A stretch of DNA of 64,000 bases from CAVRUD01 sp963849635 (GTDB lineage: Bacteria > Chloroflexota > Chloroflexia > Thermomicrobiales > UBA6265). The stretch is taken from contig CAWKIA010000008.1 in the NCBI GenBank assembly GCA_963849635.1, positions 58,122 through 122,121 of the forward strand. Direction: 5' to 3'. Made by a program: the position numbers and the translations under genes. Within the stretch, counting starts at the first letter, position 1; each line of letters starts with the position of its first letter. A model generated the notes under the pieces. It was not told the origin of the DNA and did not search any database. It saw only the letters and a list, made by a program, of their open reading frames with translations. Positions 1 through 8,329 of the stretch are shown here, in pieces.

Positions 1-497
1 CGCCGTAGCGGTCGAGCTGGTCGCGGAAGAGGTTGTTGAGGAGGATCAGGCGGGGCTGCACGCGGCGGACGATCTCGGGGAAGGCGGCTTCGTCGGTCTC
101 GATGACGCCGATCTGGCCGCGGGGGTCGCCGGTGACGGATGCCTGGGCGGCGAAGGCGGCGGCGACGCCGCGGACCAGGTTGGAGCCGGAGCGGTTGTGG
201 ACGACGCGCAGGCCGCCGGCTTCGAGGACATCGGCCAGCATCCGGGAGGTGGTCGTCTTGCCATTGGTGCCGGCGACGATGATGGCGCCATCGCTCAGCC
301 GGCCGGTGAGCTTGGTCAGCATGGCGGGGTCGATGCGGTCGGCGACGAGACCGGGCAGGGCGGTGCCGCCGCCGCGGCCTGCTTTGCGCAGGGCGATCGA
401 GGCGAGCTTGGCGGCGCCGATCGCGGTCCCCAGGCGGACGCTGGAGACGAGGGAACGGGCCTGCCTCGGGGGCGATCCGGGAGACGGCGCTACTCAT
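1..497 (-). CDS. murT: MurT-like Mur ligase domain protein, 5' part, one frameshift
   Basis: This is the N-terminal part of a Mur-ligase-type protein that runs off the window start. The minus strand encodes GGGTALPGLVADRIDP, then the ATP-binding loop GTNGKTTTSRML, then NLFRDQLDRYG, which together are typical of MurT. MurT works with GatD to amidate the D-Glu of lipid II at the membrane. The ATG at 497 overlaps the mreC stop (ATGAGTAG), but its frame (MSSAVSRIAPEA) reaches the conserved frame (RSLVSSVRLGTAIGAAK) only if one base near 463-468 is removed. The start is chosen from that overlap. Family assignment is good; whether the break is real or a sequencing error is unknown. Confidence 0.8.
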   Translation of the reverse strand, partial: MSSAVSRIAPEAGPFPRLQRPPGDRDRRRQARLDRPAQSRPRRRHRPARSRRRPHRPRHADQAHRPAERWRHHRRRHQWQDDHLPDAGRCPRSRRPARRPQPLRLQPGPRRRRRLRRPGIRHRRPPRPDRRHRDRRSRLPRDRPPRAAPPDPPQQPLPRPARPLR

Positions 498-1305
498 CGG
501 CGACCACGATGATCGAAACCACTTTCAGATTCTCGAACTCGACGAACGGGAAGATCTCGATGATCAGCGTATCGGTGACGAGATCGCGCTCCGGCTCGCC
601 GATCACCCGGCCGATCGGCAGGTCGGGTGGGACCAGAGCGGAGCGGGCGTCGGATTGGGCGTCGGCGGTGACGATGTAGTCGCCCTCTTTGGGTTCGAGG
701 TCGCGGTCGACGTGGCGGAGTTCCATCTGGCCGCCTTCCTGCCACATGCCGTAGGCGATGCCCTCGCCGCCCTTGACCAGTTGGGCGCCGACCTGATGGC
801 TCTCATCGATGGCCAGGGTGATGACGGAGGAGTTCTCTTCGACCTTGGTGACGATGCCGGCGTAGGCCTGGGCATCGACGACGGCCATGCCTTCGCGGAT
901 GCCGTCGGCAGAACCCTTGTTGACGACGATGATCTTCTGGTTGCCCGAGGGGTCGCGGTTGATGACCTGGGCGGTGACCAGTTGCCAGTTCGGGCGGCTC
1001 TCCTGGAACTCGACCTGCTCGCGGAGTTGCTCGGTTTCGGCCAGGAGGATCTCCTGGGCGACGACGGTGGCCTGGAGGCTGTCGCGCTCGGCCTCGGTAT
1101 CGCGGAGTTCCTGGGCAAGGTCGGAGTCGTCCTCACGGCCGTCGGCGACCTCGCGCAGGCCGCGGGAGATGGGCTGCACGACGTTGAGAAGGCCGGTCTT
1201 GATGGGGTCGAGGATGTTGGCGTTGTCAAGCACGATGAAAAAGCCCGAAGAGGCGACGAAGAGCACGATCAACGTCAGCATCTGACGGGCAGTGAGGGTG
1301 GTCAT
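490..1305 (-). CDS. mreC: Rod-shape-determining protein MreC
   Basis: A 271-residue protein with one N-terminal membrane segment (about residues 9-27, LTLIVLFVASSGFFIVL), a coiled coil rich in Glu, Gln and Leu (about 60-105), and a two-lobed beta domain with the MreC signatures VINRDPSGNQKIIVVNKG and GMAVVD. MreC is an extracytoplasmic scaffold that links MreB filaments to elongation peptidoglycan synthases. Length and order fit the family. It lies downstream of mreB and its stop overlaps the murT start, so wall-elongation genes are co-transcribed. No mreD follows. Confidence 0.95.
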   Translation of the reverse strand: MTTLTARQMLTLIVLFVASSGFFIVLDNANILDPIKTGLLNVVQPISRGLREVADGREDDSDLAQELRDTEAERDSLQATVVAQEILLAETEQLREQVEFQESRPNWQLVTAQVINRDPSGNQKIIVVNKGSADGIREGMAVVDAQAYAGIVTKVEENSSVITLAIDESHQVGAQLVKGGEGIAYGMWQEGGQMELRHVDRDLEPKEGDYIVTADAQSDARSALVPPDLPIGRVIGEPERDLVTDTLIIEIFPFVEFENLKVVSIIVVADE

Positions 1306-1336
1306 GCCGAGAGCCCTCTACCTGCCCGGCAGAGGG

Positions 1337-1466
1337 GCGCCAGGTTGAAACCTGGCGCTAAACCTACGAAACCCCTCCGGGGTTGATCGTGTTGGCGGAG
1401 CGCCGTGCCTGCCTTGGTCAGTCCCGGAGGGACTTTGTACGTTGAGCCCGGGGTTTCAACCCCGGG
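1337..1466. repeat. Array of four short hairpins between mreB and mreC
   Basis: Four perfect inverted repeats lie head to tail: 1337-1358 (GCGCCAGGTT, 2-nt loop), 1370-1384 (AACCCC, loop TCC), 1420-1434 (AGTCCC, loop GGA) and 1447-1466 (CCCGGGGTT, 2-nt loop). They fill most of the 190-base gap between mreB and mreC. They resemble interspersed REP-like elements more than a single terminator, because no T-run follows any of them. They may attenuate or stabilise the mreB-mreC message; that is inference. Confidence 0.7.
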
Positions 1467-1497
1467 TACGAAGAACATGTCCCGTTGAGCCATGGCG

Positions 1498-2595
1498 TTA
1501 CCCTGCGCGGCGGCGTAGCTCCTGGCCGCCGGCGAGGGCGCGTTCGTAGAGGTGCAGGGCCTCGGCGACGCGGCCGGTGCCGCGGGCGACACAGGTGAGG
1601 GGATCGTCGGCGCGGTAGACGGGCATGCGCAGTTCGTTTTGGAGGCGGCGGTCGAGGCCGAGGAGGAGGGCGCCGCCTCCGGCGAGGGTGATGCCGTTCT
1701 CCATGATGTCGGCGACCAGTTCGGGCGGGGTCTCTTCGATGCTGGTCTTGACCAGCTCGATGATGGTGTTGACGGGTTGGGAGATGGCGTCGCGCAGCTC
1801 GACCGAGGAGACCTCGACCGATTTGGGCAGGCCGGTGAGGAGGTCGCGGCCGCGGAGGGTGACGCGGAGTTCTTCTTCCAATGGGTAGGCGGAGCCAGCG
1901 GCGATCTTGGCGTTCTCGGCGGTGCGCTCGCCGATGACGAGGTTGTGGTCGCGGCGGGCGTACTGGACGATGGCGTCGTCGATCTCGTCGCCGGCGACGC
2001 GGAGGGAGTGGTTGACGACGATGCCGCCGAGGGAGATGACGGCGACCTCGGTGGTGCCGCCGCCGATGTCGACGATCATGCTTCCGATTGGCTCGTTAAT
2101 AGGAAGGCCGGCGCCGATGGCGGCGGCCATGGGCTCCTCGATGGTGTAGGCCTCGCGGGCGCCGGCCGAGAGGGCGGCGTCCTTGGCGGCGCGTTTTTCG
2201 ACCTCGGTGACGCCCGAGGGGATGCCGATGACGACTCGCGGGTGGGGCGCCATCAGGCGCTGCATGTGGACCTTGCGGATGAAGTAGTGGAGCATCATCT
2301 CGACGGTGTCGAAGTCGGCGATGACGCCGTCTTTGAGCGGCCGGATGGCGACGACGGAATTCGGGGTTTTGCCGACCATCGCCTTGGCCTCGACGCCGAC
2401 GGTGATGGGCCGGCGGGTTTTGGTGTCGATGGCGACGACGGAGGGCTCGGAGATGACGATGCCCTTGCCGCGGACGTAGACGAGGGTGTTGGCGGTTCCG
2501 AGGTCGATACCCAGATCGCGGCTGAACAGGCCAAAGAGGGCGGAGAGGGGACGTATCAATCGGACCTCCGGAACGACAGGAATCGAGGTGACCAC
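1498..2595 (-). CDS. mreB: Rod-shape-determining protein MreB
   Basis: A 365-residue actin-fold protein that forms membrane-associated filaments directing lateral wall synthesis. Nucleotide-binding motifs are clear: phosphate-1 DLGIDLGTANTLVYV (about residues 27-41), phosphate-2 VDIGGGTTEVAV (about 172) and the adenosine motif GITLAGGGALLLGLD near residue 300. The protein begins with about 25 residues before the conserved core, longer than usual, so a later non-ATG start is possible. It heads mreB-mreC-murT. The nearest convincing promoter on this strand is at 3108-3135, about 500 bases upstream. Confidence 0.97.
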   Translation of the reverse strand: MVTSIPVVPEVRLIRPLSALFGLFSRDLGIDLGTANTLVYVRGKGIVISEPSVVAIDTKTRRPITVGVEAKAMVGKTPNSVVAIRPLKDGVIADFDTVEMMLHYFIRKVHMQRLMAPHPRVVIGIPSGVTEVEKRAAKDAALSAGAREAYTIEEPMAAAIGAGLPINEPIGSMIVDIGGGTTEVAVISLGGIVVNHSLRVAGDEIDDAIVQYARRDHNLVIGERTAENAKIAAGSAYPLEEELRVTLRGRDLLTGLPKSVEVSSVELRDAISQPVNTIIELVKTSIEETPPELVADIMENGITLAGGGALLLGLDRRLQNELRMPVYRADDPLTCVARGTGRVAEALHLYERALAGGQELRRRAG

Positions 2596-3107
2596 GGTCG
2601 ATAGGCAAGAGCGGGGCGGCCTCCTGGCCGCCGGGCATGGTTGGGTATGACTGGACGTCCGCCTGGATCGAAACGTGGGCCGGATTGCTCGTTGGGCCGC
2701 GAAGATCGTCGACGCAACGTGTGGAGAAATGCCAATGGGACCTCGGCAGCCATACCAAGATCCGGGCGGGAACTCGACCGGCGAACGGGGCGGAGTATAG
2801 CAGACGGGGGGCTTAAGACCTCACCCCTACGCCCTCTCCACCGCGGTGGAGAGGGGCGTCCGGCGGCGCTGATTCTGGGTTTGAGCAATCGATGGCCTAG
2901 TGAGGCGCGTTTACCAACGCCTTTTCGCTGCGACGCCAACTACCCCGGAGGGTGGAGAGCGGAGCGGGAATGTCCTGGGCGGGCTGCACGCGTGGACATC
3001 ACGCGGAGCACTCTGGCCTGGGGCCTGGATAACGGCTGGGGACCCGAGCCGGGCGGGGTGGGGCGCTGCCCAGGCCCGCACCCGCGCCGGGTGTGCCGCT
3101 TGCCATC
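2596..3107. other. Long non-coding stretch upstream of mreB
   Basis: No open frame here has a recognisable protein, usable ribosome site or family motif on either strand. It contains a GC-rich inverted repeat around 2836-2856 (CTCTCCACCGCGGTGGAGAG). If the promoter at 3108-3135 is used, this would be a roughly 500-base leader of the mreB message or an RNA transcript. Confidence 0.5.
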
Positions 3108-3135
3108 ATCATATCAGAACACATGTTCTTGTCAA
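3108..3135 (-). promoter_or_regulatory. Sigma-70 promoter overlapped by SOS-box-like palindrome
   Basis: On the minus strand TTGACA (3130-3135) is followed after 16 bases by TATGAT (3108-3113), preceded by TGA as in an extended -10. The spacer carries AGAAC-ACAT-GTTCT on the plus strand (3116-3129). Its core GAACACATGTTC (3117-3128) fits the Gram-positive LexA consensus GAACRNRYGTTC. Position between -35 and -10 is where a repressor would act. The promoter points toward mreB, with no recognisable gene in between. LexA control is inference. Confidence 0.6.
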
Positions 3136-3372
3136 TGGGAGTTGTGGTGGGTCCATGCGGCGTCTGTCCTAGCCAACGCTGAGTTCGGCCCATGCTCCGA
3201 GTATTGCACGTTGGATGTCCCAGAACATACAGGGGTCGACACGATCCGCGAAGATGAATTTTGAATCAGTTTCGAGATGTGCGTTACCGAGCAATCCTCA
3301 GCGGCCACCGGAGCGGTCGAGCCGCTCCCGAGATGGCCGTTTCCGACTCGCTGCGGCTGCCAGTTGTGCACC

Positions 3373-4894
3373 TTATGCACCTGCGTCGGCGTCCTGTGCG
3401 CCGCCGACCGCGTACGCGTACAGCGCGACGGCATAGGAGTGGCCGGCGCGGCCGACGAAGTAGAGCCGGCCGTCCGCCAGCACGGGGTCGGTGATCGGGT
3501 GCCCCGCCGACTCCACCCGCCAGACCTCGGCCCCCGTGCGCGGGTCGATCGCCACGAGGCCGCTGGGCGTGAACGCCCGCAGGTACGGCGTCTGGGTCGG
3601 GCGCGCCCCGGGCGCGCCGCCGCCGCCGCCGGCGACGCCCGCGGAATTGTCGCAACCACCCGGGCGGCGGCCCCCCGCTCGCCACGACCGCGCCGCCGGC
3701 CAGGACGCGCCAGGCGGGGAACCGCGCGCTCCCCGGGCCGTAGTCCGCCTCGTAGCGCCAGCGTTCCGCCCCGGTGGCGTCGTCGATCGCGTAGACCCCC
3801 ACGTCGCCGTGGCCGAAGAGGTCGAATATGACCGCCCCGCCCAGCCGCCGCAGGTCGATGACCCATCCCGCGAAGCCGCCGAACCGCCAGCGCTCGGCGC
3901 CGCTGGCCGGGTCCAGGACGGCGAGCGCGCTGTCGAACGAATCGTCGTCGCCCGAGTGGACGTAGAGGGCACCGTCCACCGGCCAGATCCCCGCCCTGTC
4001 GACCCCCGCCCGGTAGCGCCACCGCTCGGCCCCCGTGGCGCCGTCCAGGGCGTGGACGTGCCCGCGGCTAAGCGGCGACGCAAACCACCCCGCCGGCGAC
4101 CTGGACATCGCCGATCGACGCGGAGCCGTCCGCGGCGTGTGGGTCGACTTCGAAGCGCCAGCGCTCCGCGCCGGTGGCCAGGTCCAGCGCGACGAGGTCC
4201 GTTGTTCCAGTGGCGGGTCGACGAACACGACGACGCCGGTCACCTCGGCAACGACTTGGGACTCGGCGGAGAAGTCCGCCGGGAGCCGAGACCGCCAGAG
4301 CAGGCGGCCGCCGGCGGAGTCGACGCCGTAGACGCTACCCTCGGCGTCGACCACGAGGACGACGGCGGCCGTCGCCAGCGAGTACGACGACCTGACCGGG
4401 CGGTTGCCGTCCGGGACGAAGCGCCAGCGCTCCGCCCCGGTCTCGGCGTCCAGCGCGGTGAGGCCGCGCGGGCCACCCGCGTAGACGGCGCCGTCGGCCG
4501 CGCGCAGCCGCCAGGAGTCGTAAGCGTGGCGGGGGAGCCGCCAGCGCTCCGCGCCGCTGGCGGCCTCCAGCGCGGAGAGACCCGCCCAGCCGGTGGCATA
4601 GACGAGACCGGCGTGGGACGGCAGGGTTGGCGCGGCGGCGGCGGCGGCGGACACCTCCGTCGCGTCGGTCTGGAAGCGCCAGCGCACCGCGCCGGTCTCG
4701 GCGTCCACGGCGTGGAGCATGCCCCTGACGTCGCCGGCGACGACGGCGCCGGCGATGAGCGGGACCGGCACGGAGGAAACGCCGCCGGTGGAACCGTCTG
4801 GGAGCCGGTAGAGCCAAAGGGGCACCGGATCGTCCCAAACCTCCAGGTCCGGTCCCCGGCCGTTCGAAGACGCGTTATCGCCAGGAATCGACAT
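3373..4894 (-). pseudogene. PQQ-type beta-propeller repeat protein, frameshifted
   Basis: The protein consists of repeated blades with the signature ALDAETGAERWRF, seen at least eight times, as in PQQ-binding-like / BamB-type propellers. No signal peptide is visible at the start (MSIPGDNASSNGRG), so it is probably cytoplasmic. The frame slips near 4205-4215 and returns near 4083 (the intervening frame encodes DLVALDLATGAERWRFEVD), then slips again near 3650. The last part (TPSGLVAIDPRTGAEVWRV) ends at 3373. About 500 residues if restored. Ligand and role are unknown; binding of PQQ itself is not implied. Confidence 0.75.
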
Positions 4895-5066
4895 CGGCTC
4901 CCCCTTTCCTCCCCGTCGATCGTCATGCCCTGGGCGTGGGAGCCGCCGTCATCGAAAGAAGGTGCTTCCGTTCCGGCAGCACCGCGACTTTGACGCGTCC
5001 CCGGCTGCGGCCATGCTTGCACATCCGCCGGCTCGTCAGGCCGCCCCGACTGGGCCGGGTCTCTCC

Positions 5067-5342
5067 TCAGCCGCCCTCCATCGCTTCGTTCGCGCGGCGC
5101 ACCATCCCCGTTGTCGACGGCTTCCCGGGCAAGTGCCTGCCGTAGCGCGGGGAGCGCCTCTGTGGCTCCCATGATTGCCAATGCCTGCGCCGCGCAGATC
5201 CGAACCAACTGTGCGGCGTCGACGGGCGACTCGATCAGCAGCGGGACGGCCGGGCGGCAGCCAGTGTAGCCCAGGGCGAGCGTCGTGCGGAGGTCCGGAT
5301 CGTCCTCGATCGCGTAGCAATCGCAGAGATCGTGCCCCGCAT
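5067..5342 (-). pseudogene. HEAT-repeat protein, C-terminal fragment
   Basis: The minus strand encodes two helical repeats of the PBS-lyase HEAT type, including VRICAAQALAIMGATEALPA and LRTTLALGYTGCRPAVPLL. A one-base frame change near 5100 is needed to reach the natural end RRANEAMEGG and the stop at 5067-5069. The 5' part is missing: upstream of about 5342 the DNA belongs to a methyltransferase on the other strand. HEAT repeats act as protein-interaction scaffolds or bilin-lyase-like proteins; no function is assigned. Confidence 0.6.
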
Positions 5343-5768
5343 TCGGTGACTGGGGTGGATCCGTCGCCGCGACAGATCGAACATGCCCGTCGGAATGTCC
5401 CGGAGGCGACCGTTCTTTGCGCGGACAAGACGGCGCTCGATCTTCCGCGCGGCCACTTTGCGGCCGTTGTCGCGTTCTACGCGATCCTCCACGTGCCGCG
5501 CAAGGAACATCCGGCGCTCCTCGCCAACATCGCCGGGTGGCTCTGGCCTGGTGGGCTCTTGGTGGCGACCTTCGGCACCGGCGACGATCCCGGGACGGTC
5601 GAGTCCGACTGGTTGGGCGTGCCGATGTACTTCAGTGGCCACGACGCGACCACGGGGAAGCGACTCGTGGCCGATGCCGGGCTGGAGGTGCTCACGGCGG
5701 AGGAGATCACCGAGGACGAAGACGGAACGCCGGTCACGTTTTTGTGGGTGCTCGCCCAGAAGCCTTAG
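5343..5768 (+). pseudogene. Class I SAM methyltransferase, 5'-truncated
   Basis: The frame carries the second half of motif I (VTGVDPSPRQIEHAR), then LDLPRGHFAAVVAFYAILH and the post-motif WLWPGGLLVATFG, so it is a Rossmann-fold methyltransferase of the UbiE/type-11 kind. The glycine-rich SAM loop (usually DxGxGxG) that should precede it is absent; the sequence turns abruptly into the antisense HEAT gene at about 5342. No start codon or ribosome site suits the remaining part, so it is probably inactive. Confidence 0.7.
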
Positions 5769-6372
5769 GTGACACCCGAGCGGAGATGCACGCGCAAGGT
5801 GCGCCGCGACATGCGCGGGTGCAGGCCATTGCCAGGCGCGTACTTTGGTGCCGCAGATTGGTTGGGGAGCTAAGGCGGAGATGGTTGACGACGCTGGTGG
5901 CCTCGTCGCAGTGGACGGAGGCGCGGCCCCGCCCGAATACCCCGGGCCTTCAGGGTGGACTTGGCGGCGCCAGGGGCACAAGCCTTCGCCGTACCGCATT
6001 GGCTGGCATAGGTACTTTCTACCTGGGTCCCGCTATCCCCGCAATTGAGTGTTTTCCACCGATGCCGGGGGCGACAACCGCGGCCATAGTGGCGGTGTCA
6101 CGCGTCCCGTTTTGTTCCGCGGCAGGAGGGAAACACGATGGCAGCGCCGCCCTATTTGGTCGCTCTCATCAGTTCGGTGCGTCTCGATCGAGGGGCGCCC
6201 CGCGCATCGCCCTGGGGCGTGATCGTGAGATCCGTCATGACCAGGGATCGCCGGACCGCCAGGCCCGGGCACAGACGATTTCCTGGTTGGTTCATCGGCA
6301 CGGCGTGCGCCAGCGGCCCAAACCGGCGCGGCAAGGAGGCGCTCAGGTTCCAGCCGCAGGAGCGGCGTATCG
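5769..6372. other. No recognisable gene
   Basis: About 600 bases with only short open frames lacking family motifs or good ribosome sites. I see no structured RNA or repeat here. Confidence 0.4.
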
Positions 6373-6615
6373 ATGGGGACGGCACAAATGCGCGGGAAAT
6401 GCGGGTACCGGCTGGTCTGGGCTCTGGTGACCGTGTCGCTGGGGACCGTCGCGGTGGTGACTGGCGACGTGGTCGCGATCGTTCCGTTGGCACTGGCGTC
6501 GGTCCTCCTTGCCACCGCCTGGCAGTTCGGCGAACCGGACTGGCCCTCGGGGTCGCCGCCGGATGTAGAACAGGACATCCACTACCCGTTCGGCCCCCCG
6601 AAGAATCGCCCCTAG
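6373..6615 (+). CDS. Small two-helix membrane protein, unknown
   Basis: An 80-residue frame with two hydrophobic segments (YRLVWALVTVSLGTVAVV and VVAIVPLALASVLLATAW) separated by a short GD turn, then an acidic and proline-rich tail (EPDWPSGSPPDVEQD). The pattern is that of a small integral membrane hairpin. ATGs at 6373 and 6388 are both possible and neither has a strong ribosome site. It belongs to no family I recognise. Confidence 0.45.
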   Translation: MGTAQMRGKCGYRLVWALVTVSLGTVAVVTGDVVAIVPLALASVLLATAWQFGEPDWPSGSPPDVEQDIHYPFGPPKNRP

Positions 6616-6781
6616 CCAGTGGTAACGCGGCCCGCCACCCGGTCGGGGCGTCGGCTTCGGCGCCCTGTGACTCACCGGCGGCACCGCCCGCCAATGTCGT
6701 GCAGTATTGTCCACCGCCACCGAGCTTTACGTCGCCGAGCCTTGTTCTTCGGCGCGCCGTCTGAACTTAGGAGTGTTAGCC

Positions 6782-8290
6782 ATGCGGTTGCAACGGCGAT
6801 GGAGGCATGGGGTGCTTGTCGCGTTCGTGTTGCTCGGGACGATCGCTCCGATCGCGTCAACCTGGGCGGCGCCGGCCGTCGACATCGAGGGGACCACCTA
6901 CACGAGCCCGACCTTCGGCTACGCCATCACCTGGGACGACGCCTGGTTCGTGACGAACGAGGGCAGCGAGAACGGGCTCGACTTCCTCAACCTGGTGAAC
7001 GGCGTCGTCACCGCTTCGTTCGCCGGTTTGGACTTCCCCCTCCCGCAGGAATCCTGCCTGACCTGGCTGAGGGAGAACCTTGGGGTGAACGGCGGGATGA
7101 CGGACCTGGAGGAGGTCGTGGGGGCGGACGGCGCCCCGATCGCGGGCGCGAAGAACGGACTCGCGTACGCCGCGCTCGGCGGGACCTCGATCCAGGCCGA
7201 CGGCACGACGGTCGACCTGGCGGTCTTCCTCTATTGCCAGCCGATCATCAAGGGCGGCGCCGTCCTGACGACGACGGCGTTCATGCCGCGGGCACGCTTC
7301 GACGAACAGCTGCCGGCGATCCTGGCGCTGCTGGACGACGTCGCCCTCCGCGGCACCGTCCCGCCGGAAACCAGCCCGGACGTGGCCGGTCGCCCCGGAG
7401 AGCCATCCCCCGTCTTCGTCTCGGACCGATGGCGCATCGCGATCGCCGGCGTGGCCCGCGACGACACGATCCCGACCGCCGACCTGGAGGCCAAAGACGG
7501 CAAGGACTGGCTGGTCGTGGTCGCGGACGTCACCAACTGGAGCGACCGTGAGGCGCGCCTGGACGGCACCGACCTCGAGCTCGTCTTCTCCGACCACCCG
7601 CGCCCCTACGCATTCGCGCCAAACTCCTCCCGCGCCGTCGCCCGCGAACTTGGTCTTGCGGTCTCCGATATCGAGACGAGCGTTCCGATCAAACCGGGGG
7701 AGACGGCTCGGATCGCCCTGGTCTTTTTGGTCCCGGACGGCCGCACGGGGCCGGTGGTGCTGCAGGGGACGCGCCGTGGGGTCGGGCTGCCGATCGACAC
7801 CGGACAGGGTGCCGAACGCTTGGACGACCTGCCGGCGCCGGCGGAGCCGCCGGCGCTTCAGGAGGTGTCGGTAGTGAACGTGCTCGACGGCGAGACGGTC
7901 GAGCTCCGGGTCGCCGGCGCGGACGCGACGTTGTGGGCACACCTTTCCGGCGTTCGCGAGCCTGCTGAGGACTCCTGCGCCCGCGACGGGCTGATGGCCA
8001 CGCTGACGGACCTGATGACGGATGCCCCGATGTTCCTCACCACGCTCTGGATCGAACGCGACCCGGCTTTAGAAGGTGGCGAAACTGGGGAGGTCTATCT
8101 CTGGATCGAGGGCGACGCCGGAAAGCGGATTCTGCTCAACCTGGAACTCGTCGCGACCGGCTTCGCCGAACGCGACGATCTGGACCCGGCCGCTCGCTTC
8201 GCGACCTGGATCGGCGAGGCCGGCCGGACCGCCCAGGAAGCGGTGACCTGCGGCGCCGAGCCGGCGAATGTGCGGATCGCCATTGCCTAA
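6782..8290 (+). CDS. Secreted protein with DUF4352-like and nuclease-like regions
   Basis: Start ATG 6782 is chosen because AGGAG (6769-6773) lies 8 bases upstream. A signal peptide (VLVAFVLLGTIAPIASTWAAPA) is followed by a domain beginning TYTSPTFGYAITWDDAW, shared with the next gene. The middle part (WLVVVADVTNWSDREARL ... IKPGETARIALVFLVPDG) looks like a DUF4352/TRAF-like beta-sandwich. The C-terminal part (VVNVLDGETVELRV) resembles the start of a staphylococcal-nuclease fold, but I cannot see its catalytic Arg/Asp set. Probably extracytoplasmic; function unknown. The next gene starts 40 bases downstream. Confidence 0.75.
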   Translation: MRLQRRWRHGVLVAFVLLGTIAPIASTWAAPAVDIEGTTYTSPTFGYAITWDDAWFVTNEGSENGLDFLNLVNGVVTASFAGLDFPLPQESCLTWLRENLGVNGGMTDLEEVVGADGAPIAGAKNGLAYAALGGTSIQADGTTVDLAVFLYCQPIIKGGAVLTTTAFMPRARFDEQLPAILALLDDVALRGTVPPETSPDVAGRPGEPSPVFVSDRWRIAIAGVARDDTIPTADLEAKDGKDWLVVVADVTNWSDREARLDGTDLELVFSDHPRPYAFAPNSSRAVARELGLAVSDIETSVPIKPGETARIALVFLVPDGRTGPVVLQGTRRGVGLPIDTGQGAERLDDLPAPAEPPALQEVSVVNVLDGETVELRVAGADATLWAHLSGVREPAEDSCARDGLMATLTDLMTDAPMFLTTLWIERDPALEGGETGEVYLWIEGDAGKRILLNLELVATGFAERDDLDPAARFATWIGEAGRTAQEAVTCGAEPANVRIAIA

Positions 8291-8329
8291 CGTGGGCTAG
8301 CGATACTACCCATCGGAAAGGACAATTTC

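Noticed and set aside
1552..2604. Open plus-strand frame of 350 codons antisense to mreB
   Set aside because: Low-complexity Gly/Asp/Glu composition and full overlap with mreB; no independent support.
3373..4894. Programmed frameshifting in the PQQ-repeat gene
   Set aside because: The slips occur at unrelated sequences without a slippery heptamer and one pair is compensating, which fits indel errors or decay better.
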